A stretch of 64,000 nt of DNA, taken from assembly GCF_004684345.1 (NCBI RefSeq), contig NZ_CP038469.1, positions 2,790,001 to 2,854,000 on the forward strand, given 5' to 3'. This DNA is from Citrobacter tructae (GTDB lineage Bacteria > Pseudomonadota > Gammaproteobacteria > Enterobacterales > Enterobacteriaceae). This document shows, piece after piece, positions 33,700 through 43,854 of the stretch (position 1 is its first letter; every line of letters begins with the position of its first letter). The position numbers were made by a program, and so were the translations under genes. The notes beneath the pieces are model-generated. The model worked only from the letters and a program-made list of their open reading frames with translations. It was not told the DNA's origin and made no database searches.

Positions 33700-34063
33700 T
33701 TCACTGCTGACACTGCATTTACCCTACTGTTTTTGTTGAATAATTAATCAGAATTTTCTAACTACAATTTACAATCGCTGTACTGCCCGTCATCTGTACG
33801 CTCCAGTTTTTACTTTGCGCTACATCAATAAAATCGTAAACATCCTTGATGCAAATCACTACATATAGAACTTAAAATGCACGCCGACCCAACATGTTGT
33901 ATTTATCGTCTACAATTGCTACAACATCATTTCCCTCGGTAACGGTGGAAATGTGGATAAATAGGGTCTGGATTACGGGAAGTCATTGGCCAGATAGATG
34001 AATAAACCAATGCGCGCTTCCCAACCTCTGTGGATAACCTGTTCTTATAAATATGGAGTGATC
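33700..34063 (+). promoter_or_regulatory. nrdD control region with FNR site and inverted repeat
   Basis: Gene-free region before nrdD. TTGATGCAAATCAC at 33846-33859 matches the FNR consensus TTGAT-N4-ATCAA except for the last base. An 8-bp inverted repeat ATGTTGTA (33894-33901) / TACAACAT (33920-33927) lies downstream and could be paired NrdR boxes. DnaA-like TGTGGATAA words appear at 33952-33960 and 34030-34037. The nrdD ribosome binding site GGAG is at 34055-34058. Confidence 0.62.
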
Positions 34064-36202
<2,139 letters not shown>

Positions 36203-36219
36203 TCACCTACCACGTTAAC

Positions 36220-36245
36220 GCCCGGTGGCGCTACGCTTACCGGGC
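36220..36245. repeat. REP element between nrdD and nrdG
   Basis: GCCCGGT / ACCGGGC arms with loop GGCGCTACGCTT, a typical REP unit inside the nrdDG transcript, 14 bp before the nrdG start. It could raise the NrdD:NrdG ratio. Confidence 0.78.
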
Positions 36246-36258
36246 ATGGTTACAAGCT

Positions 36259-36723
36259 ATGAACTTTCACCAATACTACCCCGTCGATATCGTCAACGGC
36301 CCCGGCACTCGCTGCACCCTGTTTGTCTCCGGGTGTGTGCATGAATGCCCTGGCTGCTATAACAAAAGCACCTGGCGGCTGAATTCGGGCCAGCCATTTA
36401 CCGCTGAGATGGAAGACAAGATCATTGCCGATCTGAACGACACGCGCATCCCTCGTCAGGGGATCTCGCTCTCCGGCGGCGATCCGCTGCATCCGCAAAA
36501 CGTACCGGAAATATTGCAACTGGTGCAGCGAATTCATGCAGAGTGCCCAGGGAAAGACATCTGGGTATGGACCGGCTATAAGCTCGATGAACTCAACGCC
36601 GCGCAAATGCAGGTGGTGGATCTCATCAACGTGCTGGTCGATGGCAAATACGTGCAGGATCTCAAAGACCCTGCGCTCATCTGGCGCGGCAGCAGCAACC
36701 AAGTTGTGCATCACTTGCGTTAA
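36259..36723 (+). CDS. nrdG: Anaerobic ribonucleotide reductase activase NrdG
   Basis: Radical-SAM enzyme that generates the glycyl radical on NrdD. The 154 aa contain the CX3CX2C cluster motif at C26, C30 and C33 (CVHECPGC), a GGDPL segment for SAM binding and the conserved VLVDGKY. Cotranscribed with nrdD. Only a weak ribosome binding site is visible, so translation may be low, fitting a catalytic activator. Confidence 0.96.
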   Translation: MNFHQYYPVDIVNGPGTRCTLFVSGCVHECPGCYNKSTWRLNSGQPFTAEMEDKIIADLNDTRIPRQGISLSGGDPLHPQNVPEILQLVQRIHAECPGKDIWVWTGYKLDELNAAQMQVVDLINVLVDGKYVQDLKDPALIWRGSSNQVVHHLR

Positions 36724-36730
36724 TTTCTCA

Positions 36731-36755
36731 GGCGGATGACGTTCTGTTTTCCGCC
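36731..36755. terminator. Small hairpin between convergent nrdG and the PRD regulator
   Basis: GGCGGA / TCCGCC with a 13-base loop in the 34-bp convergent gap. Preceding T residues make it a weak candidate terminator for the leftward regulator; on the plus strand no T-run follows. Confidence 0.4.
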
Positions 36756-36757
36756 TC

Positions 36758-38671
36758 TCAAAAACGACTCACACACTCCATCGCAACCGTTTTGAACTCG
36801 GTAAAACTCTGACATGCGCAGAGCCGCGTCATGGCACGCTCGCGCAGGAAGGTGACAAAAATATCGTAGATCGCCATCGCTTCTTCATACTCGCTTTTAC
36901 TGATGGCGAGCAGGAAGATCACGTGCGCCGTTTCATCTCCCCAGGCGATGCCCTGCGGGGCGAGCACCGTGTAGACCACCGTTTTTTTAGCCAGCAAACC
37001 GAGGGCGTGCGGCAGGGCGATGCTGTCACCCAGCATGGTGCTGACGATGGCCTCGCGCTCAACGACCGAGTCGAGAAATTCCGTATCGACAAAGCCTTCA
37101 TCCTGTAACTGGTGGCATAGGGTGTTGAACAGCGTCTGTTGATCCATGTGTTCGTCGACAATTCGAAAATGCGCGGCATCGAAGAATTTGTTCAGCATCC
37201 ATGGACGGGTTCTGTCCACAAGCACCAGCTTACCAATTTGCTCCAGTTGATAGTCGGTGGGAAACGGTGCAATCATCACCACGGGCTTATCTTTTTCATT
37301 AATCCGCGCGGTAGAAATCACGAAATCCTCGCTGATGGAATCACGTTGCTCGTAGTCGCGCAGCGTCACGGTGCCCACGATCTCAATCTGCGGATATTTA
37401 CGCGCCAGCACTGCTTCAATCATTCGCACCATGGCGTTCCCCGCGTCGCAAACCAGTAATACGCGAGGCTGTCGCTGGTAACCGATGTTGTAACTACGTT
37501 CCAGCCCAACGCCAATGTGCAAAACGAGAAAACCGATCTCATTTTCGCTAATGGTATACGGCGTATATTTCCCCCATCCTGAAACGGCGGCCAGGGTCAT
37601 ATCCCACGCCATCGGGTAGTGCTGTTTAATATTTTCCAGCAGCGGATTGGGGATCATTATCTGGTAACGCACTCGGGTGATCATCGTCTTAATATGCGTC
37701 AGTAGGTCGGCATGTAACTGTTTGTCATTCAACAGGTTGTAGTTGTACTGGGTGTTGATAAAACGCAGAATGTAGTTGACCAGCGCTTCATCATCATCGG
37801 CATTGATGGCGCTGGGCGCAATCTCCTGCACCTGGCGGGCGGCAATATGCACCTTCAGCCAGTTTTCCTCGAAAACAGAAAGCGGTTTACCTGCCAGCCG
37901 GTGCAATACCGCCGCGATTTCCCGCGTGGCCTGGCACACCTCGCTCTCCACTTCTTCTGCGACGAACTCCGGCAGCGGGTAGCCCTCGCTAATCCGACGC
38001 ACCGCCACCGCACAATATAAGCGCAGAAAGAGCTCGCCCTCATCGGTCAGGCTGATATGAAAACGGGAAAAAATATCCTGTAAAACAGGTTGCAACTGCT
38101 GCGGTACACCAGCATTGTGCGCCTCTTCCATTACCAGCGGATGGGAAGGATCTTGCTGCGCCAGCGTCCACAGCAGATCGGTCAGACAGGCGCGGATCGC
38201 CATTTCACTGCCAAACAGCTTCATTCCATGTCGGGGGCGAGTTTCCAGCGTCAGCCGATACCGTTGCAGGTGCTCACGCACTTCCGCCATGTCGTTTTGC
38301 AGCGTCGCGCGGCTGATGAACCATTCATCAGCTAAATCTTCCAGCTTCAGCGAAAAGGCCGATGTCAGAAAACGGACCACCAGCCAGTACACCCGCTCCT
38401 GGCTGGTACGCGGGATGCGCAGCAACCGCTCGGGCTGCTGCGTTTGCAAGGCGTGGTAACTTGCCGGGTCGTCAATTTTAAGCTGATAACCGTTGCCCCG
38501 GCTGAGGACAAACTGCGCGCCATACGGGGCGAGTAGCGCATTCAGCGCGGTAATATCCGCCCTGACCGTGCGTGTGGAAACCGACAACCGCTGCGCCAGC
38601 TCATCCTGCGGCAGCGCCTCGTTTTGCAGCATGTCAAACAGCTGTGCTAAACGTTGGTTGGGGAATCGCAC
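36758..38671 (-). CDS. BglG/MtlR-type PRD transcriptional regulator with EIIB and EIIA domains
   Basis: 637-aa PTS-controlled activator. In order: winged HTH (about 5-60), Mga-type HTH (about 85-160), PRD1 (about 185-290, H275 in VHIAARQ), PRD2 (about 300-400, H326 and H385 in LHIGVGLE), a GatB-like EIIB domain (403-490, phosphocysteine C408 in LLVCDAGNA), and a mannitol/fructose-type EIIA domain (about 500-635, H555 in SIALPHALGL). All phosphorylation sites are intact. It is the last gene of the leftward cluster, 21 bp after the aldolase gene, and presumably activates it from the operator-like palindrome at 44262. The cognate PTS protein is not obvious. Confidence 0.9.
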   Translation of the reverse strand: MRFPNQRLAQLFDMLQNEALPQDELAQRLSVSTRTVRADITALNALLAPYGAQFVLSRGNGYQLKIDDPASYHALQTQQPERLLRIPRTSQERVYWLVVRFLTSAFSLKLEDLADEWFISRATLQNDMAEVREHLQRYRLTLETRPRHGMKLFGSEMAIRACLTDLLWTLAQQDPSHPLVMEEAHNAGVPQQLQPVLQDIFSRFHISLTDEGELFLRLYCAVAVRRISEGYPLPEFVAEEVESEVCQATREIAAVLHRLAGKPLSVFEENWLKVHIAARQVQEIAPSAINADDDEALVNYILRFINTQYNYNLLNDKQLHADLLTHIKTMITRVRYQIMIPNPLLENIKQHYPMAWDMTLAAVSGWGKYTPYTISENEIGFLVLHIGVGLERSYNIGYQRQPRVLLVCDAGNAMVRMIEAVLARKYPQIEIVGTVTLRDYEQRDSISEDFVISTARINEKDKPVVMIAPFPTDYQLEQIGKLVLVDRTRPWMLNKFFDAAHFRIVDEHMDQQTLFNTLCHQLQDEGFVDTEFLDSVVEREAIVSTMLGDSIALPHALGLLAKKTVVYTVLAPQGIAWGDETAHVIFLLAISKSEYEEAMAIYDIFVTFLRERAMTRLCACQSFTEFKTVAMECVSRF

Positions 38672-38692
38672 GTCTTTTTCCTCATCAGTCAG

Positions 38693-39433
38693 TTAGCCTA
38701 CACAGACTCGGGTCATCGCCATCAGTTGGCGTACGTCGTCCGGGCGAGTGTTACCATTCACCTTATCAATAATAGAACTATAAATGTGAGGAATGATTTT
38801 ACTCACGCCGGCATCAAGGGCAATCTGCAAAATCTCAGCAAAGTTTTCCAGGTCAATGCCGCCCGTCGGCTCCAACCAGAAGTCATGACGCGCGCAGGCT
38901 TGCGCGACCGCGATGTATTCATCACGGCATTTTAGACCGCCCATCGGGAAGTATTTAATTGAGCTGCCCCCCATGTCTTTGAGCATCGCAATCGCAGTTT
39001 CTACCGGCACAATGCCGTCCGGCGTCTGGCTACTCAGCGGGCCAGTGGATATTTTCACCATGCCCGGCGTGCCGGTTGGCGAGACCAGACCATTGACCAC
39101 CGTGTCCTGCTGGCCCAGCAACGCACGGCTGGTTGCCACGCCGGTAAACACCTGATTGACATGCTGTGGCTGCACCTGACGGGAGATTTCACTGACCATC
39201 GCCGACTGGTTCGGGTCGCCCGCCCCCAGCCCCACGGAGAGCGCGTTATCGATGAGCGCTGCGTATTCACGCATATCCGCCACCGCGCTTTCAACGCTCG
39301 CATAATTTTTGGAGAGCACGCCGACCAGCACGTGTCCTTCTGCCGCCGTGTAAATATCCCGGGCGTTCTCTTTTGTGCCAGCCAGCACGTTCAGGCAGAC
39401 GCGATCGCGATAAAAATTAGGGGTCAGTTTCAT
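38693..39433 (-). CDS. DgaF-family 2-keto-3-deoxy-6-phosphogluconate-type aldolase
   Basis: 246-aa protein related to Salmonella DgaF, which cleaves 2-keto-3-deoxy-gluconate 6-phosphate to pyruvate and glyceraldehyde 3-phosphate in D-glucosaminate use. A TIM-barrel layout is suggested; candidate Schiff-base lysines are K160 and K168 (SSIKYFPMGGLK), the counterpart of the KDPG-aldolase lysine. GGIDLENF near residue 205 is a phosphate-binding-type loop. The start overlaps the preceding lyase gene by 4 bp (ATGA), so the two are coupled. Substrate by analogy only. Confidence 0.85.
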   Translation of the reverse strand: MKLTPNFYRDRVCLNVLAGTKENARDIYTAAEGHVLVGVLSKNYASVESAVADMREYAALIDNALSVGLGAGDPNQSAMVSEISRQVQPQHVNQVFTGVATSRALLGQQDTVVNGLVSPTGTPGMVKISTGPLSSQTPDGIVPVETAIAMLKDMGGSSIKYFPMGGLKCRDEYIAVAQACARHDFWLEPTGGIDLENFAEILQIALDAGVSKIIPHIYSSIIDKVNGNTRPDDVRQLMAMTRVCVG

Positions 39434-40548
39434 GCTTTTTTCTCCTGTTGAGTCACTTCACCAATCCGACGCGCCACAATCTCCAACTGCGCGCGATCGA
39501 CGCTACGCACATCCGCCTCGATAATGCCTTCGTTGGCTTTGTAACCACGGAAGTAAATCGCGTACTCCCCCTGTTTCAGTGCTTCGACCAGTTCACCCGT
39601 GGCGATACCGGTTACCGCTTCATCAAACTTAATTTCGGTACGCGCAATGTCACGTCCTGCGCTATCCCATACCACGCGAGCGCTGACGCCATTAAAGGTA
39701 TTCAGTGCATTAATAAACGGCGTCATTTTCTCGACCATCTCCGCACCGCTTTCTTTCTGCGCACTCAGGTACAGTTCGATGGCGCAGGTCAGGCCAAGAA
39801 TGCCTTCTTTACCAACCTTCATCGCCCGGCCAATGCCCGCCGTCTGGCGCTTCACCCACTCAACATATTGCGTTTTGCCAATCACCAGACCGCTGGTTGG
39901 CCCTTCAATCGCCTTGGCACCGCTATAAATCACCAGGTCCGCCCCCACGCGGTAGTAACACTGCAAATCTTCCTCCGCCGCTGCATCCACAATCAGCGGT
40001 AGATTATGCGTACGCGCGACCACCGCAGCCTGTTCCACGCTGAGCATGCTTTTCTGTACGCAATGGTGAGATTTGATATATAAAATGGCCGCCGTTCGCG
40101 GCGAAATGGCCGCAGCCAACTGTGCCGCAGAGCATTCGTTAGCGTAACCCGCTTCCACTAACTTGCCGCCGCCGAGCGCCACCATTGTGCCAACCGGTGC
40201 GCCAAAGTTGACGTTGTGACCTTTGGGTAGCACGATTTCGTTATTGTCGATTGGCGTTACATGCAGATTTTCCAGCAGCCAGTCGCTGTCTTTCACCAGC
40301 ACTGCCGCCACCGACAGGGCAATCCCCGCCGAGGCACAGGAAACAACCGTTGCCCCTTCAACCTCAAGTAACTTCGCGATGTAGTCTCCGGTTTTATTGA
40401 CCAGATCTTTCATTTCGAAGTACTGATTCATCCCCGCCATCGCGGCCTCAACGACTTCTGGTCGCGGCGTGGAAACGCCGAGCGCCGTCATGCGGCCTGA
40501 TGTGTTAATTACCTGTTTTAAATCATATTTCTCAAAAATCGAAGGCAT
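39430..40548 (-). CDS. DgaE-family PLP-dependent ammonia-lyase (SelA-like fold)
   Basis: 372-aa member of the SelA-related PLP enzymes, closest to DgaE, which converts D-glucosaminate 6-phosphate to 2-keto-3-deoxy-gluconate 6-phosphate with release of ammonia. The likely PLP lysine is K212 in IYSGAKAIEGPTSG; the pyridine-N aspartate is D188 in LIVDAAAEED. It is shorter than true SelA and sits in a catabolic operon, so selenocysteine synthesis is not its role. It overlaps the amidohydrolase gene by 17 bp and the aldolase gene by 4 bp. Confidence 0.87.
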   Translation of the reverse strand: MPSIFEKYDLKQVINTSGRMTALGVSTPRPEVVEAAMAGMNQYFEMKDLVNKTGDYIAKLLEVEGATVVSCASAGIALSVAAVLVKDSDWLLENLHVTPIDNNEIVLPKGHNVNFGAPVGTMVALGGGKLVEAGYANECSAAQLAAAISPRTAAILYIKSHHCVQKSMLSVEQAAVVARTHNLPLIVDAAAEEDLQCYYRVGADLVIYSGAKAIEGPTSGLVIGKTQYVEWVKRQTAGIGRAMKVGKEGILGLTCAIELYLSAQKESGAEMVEKMTPFINALNTFNGVSARVVWDSAGRDIARTEIKFDEAVTGIATGELVEALKQGEYAIYFRGYKANEGIIEADVRSVDRAQLEIVARRIGEVTQQEKKA

Positions 40549-41665
40549 GTTCTGCGCTCCCTTGTTCGGTCATATAGCCCTTGCCCGCACGTATTGCGGC
40601 AAGCGGCACCAGCAGTTGTTCAGCCTGCAGGCTGTCGTTTTCTGCATCTACCAGCACGGTTGGCTGGCGCTTAAGCGTAAAGAGGGTCAGATCAGCATCC
40701 AGACCGACCTGTAGCCGGCCTTTATGTTTCAGGCGCAAACCGTCGGCGGCATTGGCGGTCACACACTCAATGACCTGTGGTAGCGACATGCCTATGGCGA
40801 GAAATTTCGACATCACGTTCGCCAGGGAATGCACCGGCCCGCTGATGCGGTTGCGGCAGTAAATGTCGGAGCTGATGGTGTGCGGCAAAATGCCCAGGCC
40901 GATAGCGCGTTTCGCCACCGCAAAGCTCAGGCTGGCAGTGCCATGCCCAACATCCAGACGCACGCCGCGAGCAAGTGCCCGTGTTACCGAGGCCCGCAAC
41001 TCGCCTTCTGGCGTCAGAATGCGGTTCGGTTTGCCGTTGTAACAGTGGGTAATGATGTCGCCCGACGCCAGGCGTTCGGCGATCTCATCCAGATCCGGCG
41101 GGTTGTTACCAATGTGTACCATCAGCGGCAAATCACCATTCTCTGCTTGCATCGTTTTGGCACAATCCAGCGGTGTGATGCCGTTTTCACCGACCACGCT
41201 GCTGCTCATTCGCGCCTTCAGACCGACGATAAAATCAGGATGGCGTTGCACTGCCTGCCGCACCGCGTCGGCATCAATGTTGGCCATGTTGGCCAACTCG
41301 TTTTGCGCAATCAGCCCAACGCGGGAAATATTCAGCAGAGCATAAACATCAGTGGCCGCTTCGCGGGTTAAGGTATAGAAATCATCTATATCGTTCGCAC
41401 CGGTGCTGCCGGCATCCACCACCGTAGTCACGCCGGTGGCAATGCCGATGCTGTCAGGCTGGTCATGATAAATCGGGGATTTCGGGTAGCAGTGGACGTG
41501 AGAATCAATCCACCCAGCGCTCACAAAACACTCACCGCGTAAATCGACGGTTTTCACCGCTGGAGCGGTAATCTCGCCCAGCGCCGCAATTTTGCCGTCC
41601 TTGACAGCAATATCGCTCACCGTATCGTCAACCAGACGCGCATGGCGCAGGAGTAAATCAAACAT
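40532..41665 (-). CDS. Amidohydrolase-superfamily deacetylase of the Dga-like cluster
   Basis: 377-aa metal-dependent hydrolase with the dihydroorotase/deacetylase pattern: DSHVH at 54-58, probable carboxylated lysine K150 (VGLKARMS), H184 (MVHIGN), H207 (ITHCYNG) and catalytic D267 (TISSDIY). Such proteins usually remove N-acyl groups or open cyclic amides. Upstream of a DgaE-like lyase it would supply a free 2-amino sugar acid, for example from an N-acetylated precursor. It overlaps the next gene by 17 bp. Substrate inferred. Confidence 0.87.
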   Translation of the reverse strand: MFDLLLRHARLVDDTVSDIAVKDGKIAALGEITAPAVKTVDLRGECFVSAGWIDSHVHCYPKSPIYHDQPDSIGIATGVTTVVDAGSTGANDIDDFYTLTREAATDVYALLNISRVGLIAQNELANMANIDADAVRQAVQRHPDFIVGLKARMSSSVVGENGITPLDCAKTMQAENGDLPLMVHIGNNPPDLDEIAERLASGDIITHCYNGKPNRILTPEGELRASVTRALARGVRLDVGHGTASLSFAVAKRAIGLGILPHTISSDIYCRNRISGPVHSLANVMSKFLAIGMSLPQVIECVTANAADGLRLKHKGRLQVGLDADLTLFTLKRQPTVLVDAENDSLQAEQLLVPLAAIRAGKGYMTEQGSAEHAFDF

Positions 41666-41679
41666 TTCTCTCTCCTTTT

Positions 41680-41710
41680 GCCGGATGGCTGCATAACCGC
41701 CTTATCCGGC
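41680..41710. repeat. REP element inside the Dga-like cluster
   Basis: GCCGGAT / ATCCGGC arms with loop GGCTGCATAACCGCCTT between the DUF4310 gene and the amidohydrolase gene. It splits the transcript into a transport half and an enzyme half. Confidence 0.75.
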
Positions 41711-41724
41711 CAACAAAGCAACGC

Positions 41725-42369
41725 TTAGTTAATCGCAATCGGGAAGATCGAACCGAGGATCATAGCGCCGAGGATCGCGCCGCCGGTGATCGGTTTCTGC
41801 CACAGGTAAAACAGCAGCGCACCCGCCAGAGAACCGATTCCGATAGGAATAGAAGCTGTCATCGCGCTGAGAATAATCAAGGGTCCGAGGAAGCGACCGG
41901 AGGCGTTACCGGCCCCCATCATTACGTCCGCACCGTAGGTCGAGTCGCTCTGATTGATGGTGAACTTACGCGCCAGGATGATGACGTAACCAATCGCCAG
42001 GCCAATCACCAGACCGGTAACCAGCGAGGCTGCGAAGTTAGCGACCGGGAAGATAATGCCCGCACCCAGCAGCAGCGCCGGAACGCCTAAGCCAACACCG
42101 GTCTGAATCGCCCCGCCAATATCCAAAATTCCCACCAGCGAACCTTCAATAATGCGGGCAAACAGGAAGCTTGCACCAAATGCCGCCACCGCCCCGTAGG
42201 AGCCGGTATCCATACCCGCCTTCAGCATCGCCACAAAAGCAACTTCGTTAAATGCGCCAATACCGTACAGGTAGTACATGTGCGTTCCGGCAAATACGCC
42301 GGAGGATAGCAGGCCAACGAAGATCGGAAACGACCAGTCGGCAAACCAAAAACCTTTATTCTGTTCCAT
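41725..42369 (-). CDS. DUF4310-type membrane protein
   Basis: 214-aa inner-membrane protein with about six hydrophobic segments, rich in glycine and alanine (LVGILDIGGAIQTGVGLGVP, GSLAGALLFYLW). From memory it belongs to the DUF4310 family, known only from conserved clusters like this one and without a known function. It begins MEQNKGFWFADWSFP, placing a short aromatic N-terminus in the cytoplasm. It starts 11 bp after the DUF4311 gene stops. The two membrane proteins are always likely to act as a pair, probably as a transporter; this is inference. Confidence 0.82.
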   Translation of the reverse strand: MEQNKGFWFADWSFPIFVGLLSSGVFAGTHMYYLYGIGAFNEVAFVAMLKAGMDTGSYGAVAAFGASFLFARIIEGSLVGILDIGGAIQTGVGLGVPALLLGAGIIFPVANFAASLVTGLVIGLAIGYVIILARKFTINQSDSTYGADVMMGAGNASGRFLGPLIILSAMTASIPIGIGSLAGALLFYLWQKPITGGAILGAMILGSIFPIAIN

Positions 42370-42380
42370 GATGGCCTCCG

Positions 42381-43157
42381 TTATTTACCGCTGAGTGAGT
42401 TGTGGATCAGTTCCAGCCAGTTCGGCACGGTCAGATGGAAGGATTCGATCATCTTCATGTCGAAGCCGCGGAAGAAACCGCTCAGGACAAACAGCGCGAC
42501 AATAGCCACCATCATCACTTTGGTGACGTGGTTCCAGCCGCTCTCTTCAACACCTTTGCCGATCAGAATACCGAGTACCAGACCCGGTACGGCGTTGCCC
42601 ATAATCAACTGCGCTGCGCCGCCAAAGACGGTCGCCCAGAAGCCTGATTTCTTACCGGCATCGATCGCCGCCAACCAGAAGATCACCGGCATCACGGTGT
42701 TGACCAGCAGGTTTGCCGCTGGCACCAGCACTTTGACGGCGGTAACCTGCAGCGCAGCCGGTACGGATGAGGCGGTCAGGTTTAGGAAGGTGACGACAAT
42801 CATGCCAATGACGCCACAGGCAATCGCCATGCGCTTAGGATCGTGCAGCGTTTCACCGACATTGCGATTTTTAATCATCAACGCGGCCGCGCCCCAGTTG
42901 GGGATGATGCGGTGGTCAACGTCCTGCGTGAACGCACCCGCCGCAACGGAGGAAGCCCAGGCGTTAAAGAAGAAGCCCAGGCCGAATGAGAAGTGAGAAG
43001 CCGGATCCCCTTCACAGGAATTCAGTTCCCCCAGGGTTCGAAACGCGCCCATCCCCTGAGAGGTAGGCGCATGAAACATGCGTGCAGCCCCAGCGCCGAC
43101 ACCTACGCCGACCAGGCCGCCGATGATGAGCGATTTTATTAATATTATCAGGAACAT
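42381..43157 (-). CDS. DUF4311-type membrane protein
   Basis: 258-aa inner-membrane protein with about six to seven hydrophobic segments. Conserved-looking polar stretches lie between them: RTLGELNSCEGDPASHFSFG and AGAFTQDVDHRIIPNWGAAA, which could line a substrate site. From memory this is the DUF4311 family, of unknown function. The glycine-rich N-terminus (GGLVGVGVGAGAARMFHAP) resembles channel or EIIC-type helices but I cannot assign a PTS family. Located between the DUF4312 and DUF4310 genes. Confidence 0.82.
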   Translation of the reverse strand: MFLIILIKSLIIGGLVGVGVGAGAARMFHAPTSQGMGAFRTLGELNSCEGDPASHFSFGLGFFFNAWASSVAAGAFTQDVDHRIIPNWGAAALMIKNRNVGETLHDPKRMAIACGVIGMIVVTFLNLTASSVPAALQVTAVKVLVPAANLLVNTVMPVIFWLAAIDAGKKSGFWATVFGGAAQLIMGNAVPGLVLGILIGKGVEESGWNHVTKVMMVAIVALFVLSGFFRGFDMKMIESFHLTVPNWLELIHNSLSGK

Positions 43158-43179
43158 AATTATGCCTTTTAATAGAGAA

Positions 43180-43479
43180 TCAGCGTTGCGTAACGAAATC
43201 CACCTTGTCGAGATTGATGGCAGTCACGTTGACGGTCACATCCAGCTCCACGCTAAAGGTGCGTCTTTCGCGGCGCAAAAAGAGGAATAAAAACGCCTCT
43301 TTACGCACCGTTTCACGCGCTTGAACAACCTGCACATCCTGTGGCTCAATACGCAGTAAGATGTGCGGCGATGCTTTCATCACCGCTGCCTGAACGTGGT
43401 TCAGGGCATCGGCAAAGGCGCGCGCTTTGGCGTCACCTTTGCCAGTGACTCTCACCGTGGTGGTGAATTGCTCTTTCAT
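43180..43479 (-). CDS. DUF4312-type small soluble protein
   Basis: 99-aa protein without signal peptide or membrane segment, of the DUF4312 type from memory. An alpha/beta pattern is visible: beta start (FTTTVRVTG), helix (DAKARAFADALNHVQAAVM), a basic strand region (FLFLFLRRERR) and closing strands (FSVELDVTVNVTAINL). ATG 43479 is preferred to the upstream ORF start because it follows the SFCGS stop by 2 bp. Small size and position next to the SFCGS gene suggest a soluble partner of the membrane pair. No cysteine or histidine fits an EIIA site except H46. Confidence 0.8.
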   Translation of the reverse strand: MKEQFTTTVRVTGKGDAKARAFADALNHVQAAVMKASPHILLRIEPQDVQVVQARETVRKEAFLFLFLRRERRTFSVELDVTVNVTAINLDKVDFVTQR

Positions 43480-43481
43480 GC

Positions 43482-43844
43482 TTAAGCGCCGTGTTTCTTT
43501 TGCCACGCCTGCACCAGGCGCTCGCCGAGCTCTTCTTTGTCCATAAAGCCGAACCCCAGCACGTTGCAGCCTTCGTTGATGGCCGTCACGCCTTCATCAA
43601 CCGAGCGCATGCCGTATTTGGCTTTGTAGCCATACTTGGTTTGCGCGGTGATGGCGCCTGCGCCGCCGCTGCCACAAAACGAGATACCAAAGGTGGCATT
43701 TTCCGCTTTCATCACGTCACCCAGTTTCATATCTGCCGCCACGCCCGGTACCACGACCGCACGTCCACCGGCTTTCTCGACGCCTGCAGCCACTTTCTGG
43801 CCTTTACCCAGACGATCGCCAATTACGACTGTAATCTGTTCCAT
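43482..43844 (-). CDS. SFCGS-family glycine-rich protein
   Basis: 120-aa soluble protein named for the motif SFCGSGGAG (C57). A Rossmann-like start (ITVVIGDRLGKGQK) is followed by VVVPGVAADMKLGDVM, the motif, KYGYKAKYGMRSVDEG, and a second cysteine C93 in INEGCNVLGFGFMD. AAGGAG precedes ATG 43844. The single cysteine in a glycine-rich loop is reminiscent of a PTS EIIB phosphocysteine, but the position is later than in known EIIB domains, so this is only a hypothesis. Confidence 0.8.
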   Translation of the reverse strand: MEQITVVIGDRLGKGQKVAAGVEKAGGRAVVVPGVAADMKLGDVMKAENATFGISFCGSGGAGAITAQTKYGYKAKYGMRSVDEGVTAINEGCNVLGFGFMDKEELGERLVQAWQKKHGA

Positions 43845-43854
43845 CTTGTGCTCC

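Noticed and set aside
39430..40548. Selenocysteine synthase SelA as name for the PLP protein
   Set aside because: Too short for SelA and placed between an amidohydrolase and an aldolase. The DgaE-type lyase explains the context.
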